Shown: piece after piece, positions 40,833-51,507 of the stretch
Numbering within the stretch: the stretch's first letter is position 1
How the letters are laid out: each line of letters starts with the position of its first letter
Assembly (NCBI RefSeq): GCF_900156205.1
Contig: NZ_FTNA01000004.1
Location: 161,690 to 225,689, forward strand
Source: Leptospira interrogans
Lineage (GTDB): Bacteria; Spirochaetota; Leptospiria; Leptospirales; Leptospiraceae
Length of the DNA stretch: 64,000 bases
Reading direction: 5' to 3'
The notes under the pieces: model-generated
The model's input: only the letters and a program-made list of their open reading frames with translations
The model's database searches: none
Told to the model about the DNA's origin: nothing
Program-made: the position numbers and the translations under genes

Positions 40833-41480
40833 TCAATATTTTCGTTCTAAAATAATTCTAGCAACTTCCGAATTATACATCCCTAATACTTCTTCCAATT
40901 TGTTTTCATCAAATAATCCAAAAGAATAAATTTCAAAAAGAAAAGCCGCCCCAAAACCATACGCACCGTCTTTACGATCATCACAGGCAGGCATTCCTTC
41001 TAATCTCGTTTCCGGAGCACGAATACTTAAATACGGAAAATCGAATGGACATCGAATATGCTGAAATTCAGCGCCATCAGCATGCCGTGCTTCGTGAATT
41101 AAAATTACCATTTGCTCTAATTTAGAAAGTTGAAAGAATCTTCGATTCAAATAAATGATGCCATTTCTATAATTAGCTATATAATCCTCAGAAGACGCCC
41201 CAATTTTAAAATTAGTGACTCGACGTTTCAACCAAATCTCAAGAGAGATTCCTGAAAATGGAAATCCGAAAAATTGGCTAAATTGTGACTTTTCCTCATA
41301 AAATTTAGGATCGATTGTCACCTTCAATGGTTTTAATTTAGAAATAGATTCAAAAAGTTCGTTTATTTGTACTCGCTCCTGAGAGTTTAAAGCTACGGGA
41401 AATATTTTATTCAATATAGAATTAGAAAAAAGAATATTATAAAAAAGTAAAAAAAGGATAGAAAAAATCGCAATTTTCAT
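40833..41480 (-). CDS. Exported protein with HExxH metal-binding motif
   Basis: A 215-residue protein with an N-terminal signal (KIAIFSILFLLFYNILFS). The motif MVILIHEARHADG at about residues 126-138 is a zinc-metallopeptidase HExxH with the glutamate in place. A nearby MPACDDRKDGAYGFGAAFL stretch may provide further ligands. The lack of a larger peptidase domain makes the substrate unclear. It is paired with the lipoprotein downstream (no gap); both probably act in the periplasm. Confidence 0.75.
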   Translation of the reverse strand: MKIAIFSILFLLFYNILFSNSILNKIFPVALNSQERVQINELFESISKLKPLKVTIDPKFYEEKSQFSQFFGFPFSGISLEIWLKRRVTNFKIGASSEDYIANYRNGIIYLNRRFFQLSKLEQMVILIHEARHADGAEFQHIRCPFDFPYLSIRAPETRLEGMPACDDRKDGAYGFGAAFLFEIYSFGLFDENKLEEVLGMYNSEVARIILERKY

Positions 41481-41593
41481 CAGACCTCAAATCAACCCAA
41501 TATAATATTTAGCAAACGTCAAATCTATTCCCCGATTATTCAGAGAATTGGTTTGTTGTTAGGTATTTTAAAAATGTATTTGAATATAGTATT

Positions 41594-42151
41594 TTACTTC
41601 TTATTCAACAAATCAGGGGCAGAATCCTCAAAAAATTTAAATGCGATTGCTTCAAAAGCTTCTGATTCACTGTAAGTAAATGCGTTTACCCACGCAAACG
41701 GCGCCATAAGAATCCAAACAAACCCAGACCTTCTTACTCTATATTCGTATGATTTTAAAAATTGTCCGTCTTGATAAATTTGGAATAAAACATTCGAGCC
41801 GTCTTCATTACTCCAAAATGGAAAAATCGTAAGAGTTACAAATGATATATATCCAAATATAAATGAAGCAATATTTGGTAACCTTTGTTCGATTGTGATC
41901 TTTAGATATAATCCTTTTTCAGGTAAAGTATCGGATTTGACAGTTTGAGAAAAGGGGGAATCGAATTGTATCACATCGTTCAGACGATTGGATCCCCCAG
42001 CTATGGTTCCGTTATAAATTTTATAATACAATATCTTATTGGAGGATTTTGACTGAGGTGCTTTGCCGATATAATCCTTCGGAAAATCTCGATAGGTCAC
42101 ACATTGTAAAAAAGCAAAAAACAAAATTACTGCAATCAATCTAAATTTCAT
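41594..42151 (-). CDS. Hypothetical lipoprotein
   Basis: A 185-residue lipoprotein with signal MKFRLIAVILFFAFLQC (Cys17). A central hydrophobic run, IASFIFGYISFVTLTIFPF, and a second near WILMAPFAWVNAF suggest membrane association beyond the lipid. No recognised family. It lies 113 bases upstream of the HExxH gene on the same strand, so the three small genes may form a unit. Confidence 0.72.
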   Translation of the reverse strand: MKFRLIAVILFFAFLQCVTYRDFPKDYIGKAPQSKSSNKILYYKIYNGTIAGGSNRLNDVIQFDSPFSQTVKSDTLPEKGLYLKITIEQRLPNIASFIFGYISFVTLTIFPFWSNEDGSNVLFQIYQDGQFLKSYEYRVRRSGFVWILMAPFAWVNAFTYSESEAFEAIAFKFFEDSAPDLLNKK

Positions 42152-42326
42152 GCTAAAATTTTTTTAAGAATCGTCGACTCGTCAACAAGTATTTGTATAA
42201 TCTCTTATCAAAGCTTTTTCTAAAGAACTTTTGAAATCGATCACATATTTATTTTAGAATCTCAAATGAAAACAAACTTAACAATCGAAACTGACTCCAA
42301 TTTAAAAACCAAAGAATTTTCTTTTA
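42152..42326. other. Spacer between the lipoprotein gene and element C copy 2
   Basis: 175 AT-rich bases upstream of the minus-strand lipoprotein gene; its promoter must lie here but is not identified. Confidence 0.35.
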
Positions 42327-42496
42327 CTACTCAGACACATAAATAGAATGCTTGGGTTAGATTGTTTCAAAAATTTGAATGTTTTGTTCTACTCTAAAAT
42401 GTCGTAAATCCCGAATTTGCGGTATTTTTTAAATACCACTATTTTTTTCGCAAATTCGGTCGTTAATAACTTGGTAATTATTTTCATACGTTCAGG
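42327..42496 (-). mobile_element. MITE-like element C, copy 2 (diverged)
   Basis: A 170-bp reverse-oriented copy of the element at 17094-17265, with degenerate ends CTACTCAGACACATAAATAG and ATACGTTCAGG. TA dinucleotides flank it at 42325-42326 and 42497-42498. The interior is colinear, including CAAATTTTTGAAACAATCTA on its reverse strand. Confidence 0.75.
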
Positions 42497-42695
42497 TAAT
42501 AACAGCTATTCACACTTACAAAAAAATAACACCGGTAATTAGTAACGTTTTAGTGTAAATTTTCCAAACTCAATTTGAGTTTTTACGAGATATGTATTTT
42601 TTGAAATCCTACTTCATATAAAAAAGAGTTTTCGACGAACTTTCCACCCACAAGATAGACGAAAGAGGACATAATCGTCCCAGCCGGAAATTTCC

Positions 42696-44270
42696 ATGCC
42701 AGCCCAAAAACCAATCGTTTCACTTCTAGATCATAGTAAAGATCCATTCAATCTATCTATAGCCACTGCAAGAACCTGTTATTCTTCTAAAGGTATCCTT
42801 CTTCCTTCCGATATGATCACTTCGGAAAAGTCGATAGAGATCCGAGATAAAGTCGCCAAATCCACTAAAAAAGCGGGACATCTTACCACTCGTCAACATC
42901 CACAGTTTATATTTACGTTGGACAAAGTATCCAGACAATTCGTTTGGTCTTTTCTACATTCACATCCATTTTATAATTCCGAACAAGTTTCTCAAAGATA
43001 CGTGGAAGTAAAAAAAGAGAATTACTACATCCCACCCGAACTCGACGGAAAACTTTTAGAACTTTATTTAGATGCCGTAGACTTTGCAAGTCAGTCTTAC
43101 TTTTCTTACACGGAAGCGTTACATCCTTTTATCCAAGAAGAATACTTTCAGATTTATAAGGCCCGTGCCAACTATCCAGACAAGTGGCAAACTCCAATCA
43201 AAAAGAAATGTTTGGAAGTAGCACGTTATCTGCTACCTCTAGGAACATTTACATATCTATATCACTCCGTTAACGGACTTACTCTACATCGTTACTATAG
43301 ATTGATGAATTCCTACGACGTTCCAAACGAACAAAGAGCCGTTATTACGGAAATGATCAATCAAGTTCGAGCAATCGATCCTTTATACGCCGACGAAATG
43401 GACGATCCGGTTCCTCTCGAAGAAACCACAGAATATCGTTATTTCGACTCCATGTTTGGAAATGGTAAGAGAGAATTTCATCCGGAAACCGCTTCTACTT
43501 TTGTAAAAGAATTTGATTTGGAGTTAGGAGAAAGATATTCTAAACTAGTCTCTCATTCTTCCAACGGCCCTGAAATTTTAGCTCAATCGGTTCGCTCTAT
43601 ATTAGGAATTCCTAAATCAATTCTTAACGACCAAGACGCAATTGATTTGGTTTTAAATCCCGCAAAGAACAGACATCTTACTTCTACTTTGAATGAAAGT
43701 TCCATGAGTCCGATTACAAGGGCGCTTTTTAACGTTCAGTATTCTTTTCAAAAAAGAATCTCCCATACTGCAGACAGTCAAGATCAAAGACATAGAATGG
43801 TTCCTGGAGGAAGACCTGTTTTAATGTCTCAATATGCAGGTATTCCTGATTATATAACCCCTTTTGTAGTTCAAAAATATCCTGAACTCAAAGAAAAATA
43901 CGACGTAGTTCATAGAGAAATTTTTGAAAAACTAAATCGTTTTTTAGAAGCGGGAGGTTCCCCCGAACACGGAACGTATCTTTTGCCGAATAGTTTTCCA
44001 ATTCGTTTTTACGAAAGTGGAGACCTACTCAACCTTCATCATAAATGGAGATCTAGAACTTGTTATAACGCTCAGGAAGAAATTTTTCAAGCCTCAGTAG
44101 ATGAATTGACGGACGTAATGAAAGTCCACCCTCAGATAGCAAAATGGATCAAAGCACCTTGTTGGATACGTTTACAAGGAGAAGTCAAACCTTATTGTCC
44201 AGAAGGAGATCACTACTGTGGAACTCAGGTTTGGAAAAGAGAGTTGTCCGAATATTCCAGAGTGATTTAG
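42696..44270 (+). CDS. thyX: Long FAD-dependent thymidylate synthase (ThyX), two-domain form
   Basis: A 524-residue enzyme that makes dTMP from dUMP using FAD and methylene-tetrahydrofolate. The usual ThyX is about 200-250 residues. Here the N-terminal half has [18 protein letters not shown], matching the NExSxRY part of the signature, while RHR appears only in the second half ([15 protein letters not shown], about residue 375). The C-terminal half also holds [16 protein letters not shown]. The protein thus seems to be a duplication-fusion in which signature parts are split between halves. Such long forms occur in spirochaetes; activity is inferred. Confidence 0.87.
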   Translation: MPAQKPIVSLLDHSKDPFNLSIATARTCYSSKGILLPSDMITSEKSIEIRDKVAKSTKKAGHLTTRQHPQFIFTLDKVSRQFVWSFLHSHPFYNSEQVSQRYVEVKKENYYIPPELDGKLLELYLDAVDFASQSYFSYTEALHPFIQEEYFQIYKARANYPDKWQTPIKKKCLEVARYLLPLGTFTYLYHSVNGLTLHRYYRLMNSYDVPNEQRAVITEMINQVRAIDPLYADEMDDPVPLEETTEYRYFDSMFGNGKREFHPETASTFVKEFDLELGERYSKLVSHSSNGPEILAQSVRSILGIPKSILNDQDAIDLVLNPAKNRHLTSTLNESSMSPITRALFNVQYSFQKRISHTADSQDQRHRMVPGGRPVLMSQYAGIPDYITPFVVQKYPELKEKYDVVHREIFEKLNRFLEAGGSPEHGTYLLPNSFPIRFYESGDLLNLHHKWRSRTCYNAQEEIFQASVDELTDVMKVHPQIAKWIKAPCWIRLQGEVKPYCPEGDHYCGTQVWKRELSEYSRVI

Positions 44271-44460
44271 AATTAATAATCCAACGTTCCGATTTTAAAT
44301 TTTCGTTTCTATTTTCTAAAAGTTTTCGCGTTTGATTTTTTGTTCAAATTTAAAGAGAATCATCCTATTGATACCTGTATGTTGTGACAAAACGTCGGTT
44401 AACACGAGTTTGGCGAAAGCGCAGAACGCTCTTTCAAACGAAAGCCGTCTCGCTTCTATA
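44271..44460. other. Spacer downstream of thyX leading into family D repeat
   Basis: Starts as plain AT-rich DNA. From about 44399 (AACACGAGTTTGGCGAAAGC) it resembles the left part of family D. No gene. Confidence 0.4.
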
Positions 44461-44735
44461 ATCGATTGAAATTAAAGACGATATACAATAGAATTGTTGA
44501 AAAATGAATTTTCCATCTTGTTTCTGTTTTATGAAATAGTCGATTGAAGTAATTCTACTAATCGCTGCTATGAAATTTTTCAACAACTTTAATATAATGT
44601 TTATTTTATTCAATTTATTGCTTGGAACTGAAAACGCGGTCCGGCACTTAAAAACGCAGTTCCCTAGGGTTTAAAGCATTCAGACCAAATTCGCCTGTTT
44701 TTCTTTATATAGAGTTCCACATTATTGACGTGTAA
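44461..44735 (+). repeat. Repeat family D, core copy 4 (interrupted by element F)
   Basis: Begins ATCGATTGAAATTAAAGACG, is split by element F at 44491-44589, and resumes with TATAATGTTTATTTTATTC and GAACTGAAAACGCGGTCC. Compared with copies 2 and 3, the insertion fell at the TA between GACGAT and ATAATGTTT. Confidence 0.65.
44491..44589 (+). mobile_element. MITE-like element F, copy 2 (inside family D repeat)
   Basis: A 99-bp element with ends GAATTGTTGAAAAATG/ATTTTTCAACAACTT between TA dinucleotides (44489-44490 and 44590-44591). It shares GAAATAGTCGATTGAAGTAA with the reversed copy at 46459-46556. Confidence 0.8.
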
Positions 44736-44912
44736 ATTAAAGTAAGTTCATCGTAAGAGATTCACTTTATAAAACCTGATTTTTCTGTAAAAATAAGATG
44801 TGGGAACAACTGTATTTTTATAAAAATTCATTGTTCATTTTGGTATTATTTTCATGCACCTTTATGATACCTAAAATGAAAACCAAATACGAATAACTGA
44901 AAGTTACTAAAA
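44736..44912. other. Intergenic spacer between repeat families D and A
   Basis: AT-rich, with a GATGTGGGAACAACTG motif near 44799 and a decayed family E end near 44752. No gene. Confidence 0.45.
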
Positions 44913-45053
44913 GTTTGTCTCAAAACCTCAAAAAATTTTACACGATAATTCTTTAATAAAATGCAGTAAGGTTGCATTTGACAATTTGTGAGTAGTTCTA
45001 ATGTCGTTAAATTTTCGTAGTAGCTCCTACATTGGACGGTTCTGAGACAAGTT
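44913..45053 (-). repeat. Repeat family A, copy 3 (uninterrupted)
   Basis: A 141-bp copy bounded by GTTTGTCTCAAAACCTC and GACGGTTCTGAGACAAGTT. It gives the empty-site sequence for the insertions of elements B and C in the other copies, although it has a small internal deletion beside that point. Confidence 0.72.
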
Positions 45054-45120
45054 CTAAAGACAAGTAGACATTTAAATGTCTACTTTTATAGGAAAGAATG
45101 ATAAAAAAGAAAACTTAAAC

Positions 45121-45157
45121 AAAATAAAGGCCTCTTTCTACAAAGGGCCTTTATTTT
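45121..45157 (-). terminator. Bidirectional intrinsic terminator at the end of the aldolase gene
   Basis: Perfect 12-bp stem AAAATAAAGGCC/GGCCTTTATTTT with a 13-base loop, 11 bases beyond the stop codon. A- and T-rich on both sides, it could stop transcripts on either strand. Confidence 0.88.
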
Positions 45158-45168
45158 AATTTCGATTT

Positions 45169-46224
<1,056 letters not shown>

Positions 46225-46458
46225 TCCTAGTTCCTTTGCTCGATTTGAATGTTGGATACAGGTTTTTTTACTCCACCTGGTTTTTCCATCATTTTTGGGG
46301 TTGTAGATTTATGTAATTCAATCCAGTTTTCAGAATCTTCGACTTGTATCTATTTGAAATACTTTGACTTTTTCTTCCTATGAAAATCAATAACAGTAAA
46401 AAACGAAATCAAGTCTTGAAAAGCTGAATCACTCCAAATTGTATTACTCATCTTAATA
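46225..46458. other. Region upstream of aldolase gene
   Basis: 234 bases; the aldolase promoter must lie here but is not clear. No open frame. Confidence 0.35.
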
Positions 46459-46556
46459 GAGTTGTTGAAAAATTCCATAGCAACAATTAACAAAACGCTT
46501 CAATCGACCGTTTCCATACAACGAAAACCCATAGAGAATTAATTTTTCAACAATTC
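46459..46556 (-). mobile_element. MITE-like element F, copy 3 (reverse orientation)
   Basis: A 98-bp copy with ends GAGTTGTTGAAAAATTCC and AATTTTTCAACAATTC, between TA dinucleotides at 46457-46458 and 46557-46558. Its reverse complement aligns through the interior with the copy at 44491-44589. Confidence 0.8.
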
Positions 46557-46745
46557 TAATATATTAGAGTACGATAACTTTCGAAAAGTACCTTTATTCC
46601 AGAAACAGAATTTCAGACACTTTATTATCTAGTTATCAGTAGTTCTAATTTTTCAATTGAACGTCTATCTCAGCTATACGTTTGTATCTATTCATAACTA
46701 TAAAATAAAATATCCAACCGAATCATTTATATTTTAATAACAGAA

Positions 46746-46829
46746 TTGTTGAAAGTGGAGATTAGAAAAATTACTTTAATCGACCATTTATATAACAGAA
46801 ACAGATAAATGTGTCTAAAAAATTTTCAG
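46746..46829 (-). mobile_element. Degenerate element F copy
   Basis: TTGTTGAAAGTGGAGATTAG at the left and AAAAAATTTTCAG at the right, with an interior ATTACTTTAATCGACCATTT resembling copy 3. The termini and TA flanks are eroded. Confidence 0.5.
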
Positions 46830-47114
46830 AAGAGTTTTTAAACCTCAAATGATTCTATACGAGTTTTTTAAATTTATTTTTCCTCAAGAGTTCCTCCGCC
46901 CTTTTTTATTAAAAAAAGAAGTTCAGTTTAATTTTTAAAAACTACTTTTCTTTAGGTTTGATCGGTTTTCCTATTTTTTCTTTTAAAATCGAAAAACGGA
47001 ATCAATTTCGTTTTAAAATTTGTTCTTTTGTTTTAATCGGTCTAGAAGTAGTAATTTTTATATTTTAAATTGACAAAGTCGTATTAAAAGACTTTGTTTC
47101 AAAAATCAATATAA
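46830..47114. other. AT-rich upstream region of the LRR gene
   Basis: Contains an 8-bp hairpin ACAAAGTC/GACTTTGT at 47073-47097. No gene seen. Confidence 0.4.
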
Positions 47115-47258
47115 AATCTTAACTCATCATTCTTTAAAAAAATTAATCTTAATCTTTTTTGTTTTCTTTTAGAACTACAATCCCAACCCAAAGAAGTAAT
47201 AATTCATAAAAATCTATCCGATGCATTAAAAACACCTAACGAAGTACAGATTCTTGAT

Positions 47259-47762
47259 TTGAGCAGAAATCAATTAACTATACTCCCGAAAGAAATTGAA
47301 CAGCTGGTAAATTTAGAAAGTTTGCATTTACGAGATAACGAACTCACCACCTTACCTGAAGAAATTGGTATATTAAAAAATCTAAAGTATTTGGACATTT
47401 CCAGAAATCAAATCTCAAATTTTCCAAAAGAAATTCAGAAGTTAAAAAATTTAGAAGTATTGTTTTTAAATGGAAATAGTCTGTCAAACTTACCCGAAGA
47501 AATCGGGGAATTAGAAAAATTAGGTATATTATACTTAAATAATAATCAACTTACAACCTTACCTAAAGAAATAGGACAATTAGAAAATTTAGTAAGCTTA
47601 AGTTTGTCCAGCAACAAACTAACATCTATTCCCGATGAATTAGGACAGTTAAAAAAGCTTAGAATATTAAACTTATGGGACAATCCGACTTTAACGACCC
47701 CCGAGAGAAATATCCGAAAATTATTTCGTAATCAAGAAATAACGATCGAAATTTCCCCTTAA
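47259..47762 (+). CDS. Leucine-rich-repeat protein with decayed N-terminal signal
   Basis: At least 167 residues made almost entirely of 23-residue LRRs of the Leptospira type (LTTLPEEIGILKNLKYLDIS). About seven repeats are visible, ending in the cap WDNPTLTTPERNIRKLF. The only usable start in the LRR region is a TTG at 47259. The frame is open further upstream to about 47115 and there encodes a sequence like the normal start of Leptospira LRR lipoproteins (FCFLLELQSQPKEV then LSDALKTPNEVQILDLS). It has no ATG and no lipobox cysteine at the usual place, so the gene may be a 5'-decayed pseudogene or a cytosolic form. Confidence 0.7.
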   Translation: MSRNQLTILPKEIEQLVNLESLHLRDNELTTLPEEIGILKNLKYLDISRNQISNFPKEIQKLKNLEVLFLNGNSLSNLPEEIGELEKLGILYLNNNQLTTLPKEIGQLENLVSLSLSSNKLTSIPDELGQLKKLRILNLWDNPTLTTPERNIRKLFRNQEITIEISP

Positions 47763-48106
47763 AAAATAAATCGGATCATTTAAATATCCAAATACTTGAT
47801 TTATATAAATATCAAAATCTGCTTCAAACATTTCTTTCCTGCCATTAAAACTTAGTATTTTGAATTACAAACCTATCCTTGTCTCAGCATCAGGTTGTTC
47901 GACAAGATTTGCAGGAACAAAAATTCAATTTATCTAAAATTTTATAGTTAAGTATTTTATAAATTAATAAAATACTGATAGGAATTACCTATAGTCTCTA
48001 ACGGAAAGAAAAAGTTGGATTTGAGTCTTATAGTCTCCGAAAAATCCATTGGATAAATTTCATAATCTACTTTTAAATGCTCTTTTGCGTTTTATATCCC
48101 AATTTG
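47763..48106. other. Intergenic DNA between LRR gene and transposase remnant
   Basis: No supported gene. The right end (about 48050-48106) may hold more of the decayed transposase in a shifted frame on the minus strand (…[14 protein letters not shown]). Confidence 0.4.
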
Positions 48107-48325
48107 TCAAAGTTCTCCGAAACCTCTGGCTTCTCGTTTTTGTAATACTAGTTTGTTTTCTTTTGGAAATTTTCTCGGAACAAGTCCAAGAAAACTCATG
48201 AAAACACCGGCTGCATTGAATCGTTTGAAATCATTTACTTCACTAAGTAAAAACAACTTTTGTGGTAAATGTTTGATATCTAACCCATCTTTTTCAAGAC
48301 CTAGAAGGGCGCCATTTTGTCTAAA
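48107..48325 (-). pseudogene. Remnant of an IS110-family transposase
   Basis: An open stretch of 72 codons that runs into the downstream end of the kinase gene in another frame. It reads [14 protein letters not shown], then [20 protein letters not shown] and [11 protein letters not shown]. This matches the C-terminal domain of IS110/IS116 transposases, where a conserved (E)(I/V)GDFxRF...SYLGLVP motif occurs. The rest of the transposase is missing, and the sequence beyond the stop appears frameshifted, so it is a fragment. Confidence 0.62.
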
Positions 48326-48326
48326 T

Positions 48327-49781
48327 TTAAACTGGAAGTTGAACGATAAAATCCCAACCAGATTCCGATTTTTTAAGAAGCAGCTGTCCTCGGTTTGCTT
48401 GAAGAATTCCATAACAAACCGAAAGTCCCATGCCAATTCGAGAATCATTCGAACGAAAATTTTCAAATGGTTCAAATCTACTTTCTTCACTCAGATTCAA
48501 ATCTAGATTTAGCTTTCCAGAAATTAAAATTTTAAGATAAGAAGGATCCGCAGAATCCAAAGCGGCTTTCAAATGAATCAAAGCCTTTTTTTGATTTTCA
48601 GAATAGTAATACAGAATATTATAAAGAACTTCACGAATTTGATTCGGACGAATTGAAATTTCCAAATCTTCCGGAATTTGTTTTTCCAATTGAATTTCTT
48701 GTAATTTTAACATTTCAGCAATCATGTCTTCCACAGAATTGACGAGTTGTTTTACATTACACCTTACAGGTTGTTCCGGATCTTTTTTGGAAAATAAAAC
48801 CAAATTGCGAATGATCGCAGCAATTCTTTCGCCTTGTTCAATGATAAGCCGGGCATAATTTTTAGTCTCAGCATCTCCACCTTTATGATTTTGAATGACA
48901 TGTCCGTAATTGATAATTCCCATCAAAGGATTATTGATTTCATGAGCTAGACCTGCCGCAAGTTTCTGAATGGATTCTAATCTTCTTTCGGATTGAATGA
49001 CTTTTTCCATTTCGGATTTTTCTTTTTCGGAAATAGAAAGAGCCGTAATTTCAGAAAGCATAATGATAGAACCTACAATAAATCCTTTCTCGTCTCTAAC
49101 TGCAGAAACACGAAAGGCCACCTGAATCTTACTTCCATCATTGCGAGTCAATAAAGACGGAATGTATCTCAACCGATCGGACTCCATCGCACGAATATTT
49201 TCTCCTTTGTTTGTGGAAAATCTTAAAACCTTTTCTCCATATTCTCCCTGAACTTCAGAAAGAGACCAACCGGTAAGATACTCCGCAGTTCGATTCATAA
49301 ATAAAATTTTTCCTTCTCGGTCCAGAGAAATCGCACCCTCACCAATGTTTTGAATTACATCCTTGAATTCCTTTCCTTCTTCTTTAACCCTTCCAAACCT
49401 CTTTTGTTGTTTGAGTGCAATCTCAATAGAATTCTTAAGAGATGTAGGCTGAAAAGGTTTTGAAATGTATCCAAATAAGGAAGCCTTGTCTACAGCTCGA
49501 TTAAAGGTTTCTTCGTCTGCAAACGCAGTCATAAATATAACTGGAATATCCATTTTTTTTTGGATTTTTTCTGCGGCCTGAATTCCATCTAATTCACCTT
49601 CAATACGAATATCCATTAGAATCAAATCCGGATTTGTTCGTTCGGCCATTTCTAAAGCTTCGTCCGCGGTTCTTGCCGTCCCGGCTATTTTATATCCTAA
49701 CTTTTGAAGAGAAAGTTGAAGGTTAAAAGCAATCAGCCATTCGTCGTCTACAATTAGGATAGAGGGATTGGTAAAATTCAT
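48327..49781 (-). CDS. Hybrid response regulator-PAS-histidine kinase with weak ATP-binding domain
   Basis: A 484-residue cytoplasmic signalling protein. Counting from the ATG at 49781: residues 7-125 are a receiver domain (ILIVDDEW, phosphoacceptor Asp57 in LILMDIR, Lys in ISKPF); 140-250 a PAS domain; 265-335 the HisKA domain, with the phosphoacceptor His280 in [12 protein letters not shown]; and 345-484 the ATPase domain. The last keeps a G2-like [10 protein letters not shown] but the N-box is weak ([11 protein letters not shown]) and no DNGxG G1 box is visible (SGKLNLDL instead). It may have low or no kinase activity. A TTG at 49793 is an alternative start. Confidence 0.85.
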   Translation of the reverse strand: MNFTNPSILIVDDEWLIAFNLQLSLQKLGYKIAGTARTADEALEMAERTNPDLILMDIRIEGELDGIQAAEKIQKKMDIPVIFMTAFADEETFNRAVDKASLFGYISKPFQPTSLKNSIEIALKQQKRFGRVKEEGKEFKDVIQNIGEGAISLDREGKILFMNRTAEYLTGWSLSEVQGEYGEKVLRFSTNKGENIRAMESDRLRYIPSLLTRNDGSKIQVAFRVSAVRDEKGFIVGSIIMLSEITALSISEKEKSEMEKVIQSERRLESIQKLAAGLAHEINNPLMGIINYGHVIQNHKGGDAETKNYARLIIEQGERIAAIIRNLVLFSKKDPEQPVRCNVKQLVNSVEDMIAEMLKLQEIQLEKQIPEDLEISIRPNQIREVLYNILYYYSENQKKALIHLKAALDSADPSYLKILISGKLNLDLNLSEESRFEPFENFRSNDSRIGMGLSVCYGILQANRGQLLLKKSESGWDFIVQLPV

Positions 49782-50164
49782 TCTTAGTGGCAAGAAAGAT
49801 TAGATTCTATTTGAATTGAAAACCTTTTTTCATCTAGATTATAGAATTCTACTCGAACGGGCCTTGAATTCAAAAGATATTAAGTTCTTATTTAGAAAAA
49901 TTCTTGAACCCTATTCCTAAAGCCATTAGGATATATTTAGCGATCTAAAAGTTTCGATCAAAAGTTCTTTGTAAAACAAAGAAATAATACAATCCAATCG
50001 AATTTTAGTTTTGGACAAAGCAAGTAAATGGGTAGTTTATAGACATTTTATAAATTTAATTTATAAAATGAGAAAATAGGAACATGAATTTTTTACAAGG
50101 CATTTCGTTTTCATTCCTTGAGAAATAATCTAAATAAAATGATAATAACCAAAAGGGAGAAGGT
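49782..50164. other. Intergenic region with a 12-bp AT-rich hairpin
   Basis: 383 bases between divergent genes. A perfect inverted repeat CATTTTATAAAT/ATTTATAAAATG with a 3-base loop lies at 50044-50070, about 95 bases before the CBS gene. It could be an operator or an AT-rich structure; no T-run follows. Confidence 0.5.
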
Positions 50165-50605
50165 ATGTATATAAAACAAATCCTAGCAAAAAAAGATAGA
50201 AGGGTATTATCGGTAGAACCAGAAACCTTGGTAATGGATGTGGTCAAATTTATGACCAAATATGACATTGGATCAGTTATAATTTTAGGAGAAGGAAAAC
50301 TCAAAGGAATTTTTACAGAAAGAGATGTACTTCATCTTTCGGCAGAATTGGGTCTTGATCTTTTTAAAAAATCGGTTTCAGAAGTAATGACAACTTCCAT
50401 TACCACGATGACTCCGGAAGACGATGTAGATGAACTTCTTTCCATTATGCTCAAAAAAAGGATTCGTCACATGCCCATCTTAGAAAACGACACTTTAATA
50501 GGAATCATCTCTATCGGAGATGCGGTCAAAGCAAAGATCGAAAAAACAGAAGAAGAAAATAAAAATCTCAAACAATATATGTACAGTGAAAACGGATTTA
50601 TCTAA
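50165..50605 (+). CDS. CBS-domain pair protein
   Basis: A 146-residue soluble protein made of two tandem CBS domains (about 10-60 and 75-130). Motifs such as YDIGSVIILGEGKLKGIFTE and RDV, then KKRIRHMPILEN and GIISIGD, are typical of adenosine-nucleotide-binding CBS modules. Stand-alone CBS pairs often regulate enzymes or transporters by sensing AMP/ATP. An excellent AGGGAGAAGG ribosome site precedes the ATG. No partner is evident nearby. Confidence 0.9.
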   Translation: MYIKQILAKKDRRVLSVEPETLVMDVVKFMTKYDIGSVIILGEGKLKGIFTERDVLHLSAELGLDLFKKSVSEVMTTSITTMTPEDDVDELLSIMLKKRIRHMPILENDTLIGIISIGDAVKAKIEKTEEENKNLKQYMYSENGFI

Positions 50606-50785
50606 AACTACTTGTGCAAAAAGATTATAGAATTAGGATCTTTCGAAAATACAAAAACTCTTGTAAATTTTTACTTTTTTTCCGATTGCAATAAACAAGA
50701 CCCGAGTCAAACTAGAAATAGATTAAAAAATCTTGAATTTTTTATTTTGTAAAAAGAAAATTCGATCTGTAAAAATTATAACGTT

Positions 50786-50980
50786 ATGAAACTCATTCTT
50801 TTTCTATTGATGACCTATCTGGTGTATCGTTTTCTTTCCCGTTTTTTTATATCTCCTACACAACAAACCAATTCTCATTGGAAAACGTTTTACACAAATA
50901 TGTATCAACAAGCTCCAAAAGAAAAAGACATTTCCAACCAAGCTCGTGTAATCGATTCCACTTCTCTAAAAGAAAAATAA
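50786..50980 (+). CDS. Small membrane protein
   Basis: A 64-residue protein with one N-terminal helix (KLILFLLMTYLVYRFLSRFF) and a polar tail. No family recognised. Its stop TAA overlaps an in-frame ATA that may be the degraded start of the next gene. Confidence 0.65.
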   Translation: MKLILFLLMTYLVYRFLSRFFISPTQQTNSHWKTFYTNMYQQAPKEKDISNQARVIDSTSLKEK

Positions 50981-51492
50981 AAACGGTTCTCGTTTTTCAA
51001 AAGTTAACCGTTCTTTTTAAGATCTTTTTTTTCTCTTTAATTTTTAGTACTACCTCGGCTTGTTTTAAACCTACCGGAGAATTTGGTTGGGTTTTACTCG
51101 ATGAGGAAAAATTCAATATTATCGAAAAAAAAATTATGACCGTCGGGGAATATACGATCACAAGAAAAAATCTGATTTTTCCGGACGACAAAACGATCTG
51201 TTATATTTATCGATTTTCTAGATCCGTCTCCGAGTCTGCGGAAACCTACGTAAGTTTAAGTAAATTTCAACTTGGATATAACGAAATGGATGTTCTACGG
51301 AAAAGACCAAATCCAGTTTCTCAAACGATTGAAGGCTCTTTTCAAGGGTTAAGTCCCGGAAAATACCTTCTCAAAGTTGCTTATGAAGGGGATGTGATCG
51401 ATGAAGTAGAATTTTTAGTTCGATCTACACGAACTCCTTATATTGAAGACACATCCTCATCAGCCGATGATATAGAAAAAGCGATGAAGTAG
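50878..51492 (+). CDS. Hypothetical lipoprotein (start uncertain)
   Basis: A lipoprotein of about 140-200 residues whose mature part starts at the Cys of FSTTSAC, a canonical lipobox, followed by a predicted beta-rich domain (FQGLSPGKYLLKVAYEGD) like carbohydrate-binding or DUF-type lipoproteins. The only ATG, GTG or TTG ahead of the lipobox in this frame is the ATG at 50878, which would give an unusually long 45-residue pre-signal. The sequence ATAA at 50977-50980 lies exactly where an ATGA overlap with the upstream stop would be expected; the start may be that non-standard ATA. Confidence 0.7.
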   Translation: MENVLHKYVSTSSKRKRHFQPSSCNRFHFSKRKIKTVLVFQKLTVLFKIFFFSLIFSTTSACFKPTGEFGWVLLDEEKFNIIEKKIMTVGEYTITRKNLIFPDDKTICYIYRFSRSVSESAETYVSLSKFQLGYNEMDVLRKRPNPVSQTIEGSFQGLSPGKYLLKVAYEGDVIDEVEFLVRSTRTPYIEDTSSSADDIEKAMK

Positions 51493-51507
51493 TAGAAACT
51501 ACTAGTT

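Noticed and set aside
48153..48506. 117-codon plus-strand frame opposite the transposase remnant
   Set aside because: The minus-strand frame matches a known transposase domain; the plus frame resembles nothing and overlaps the kinase gene.
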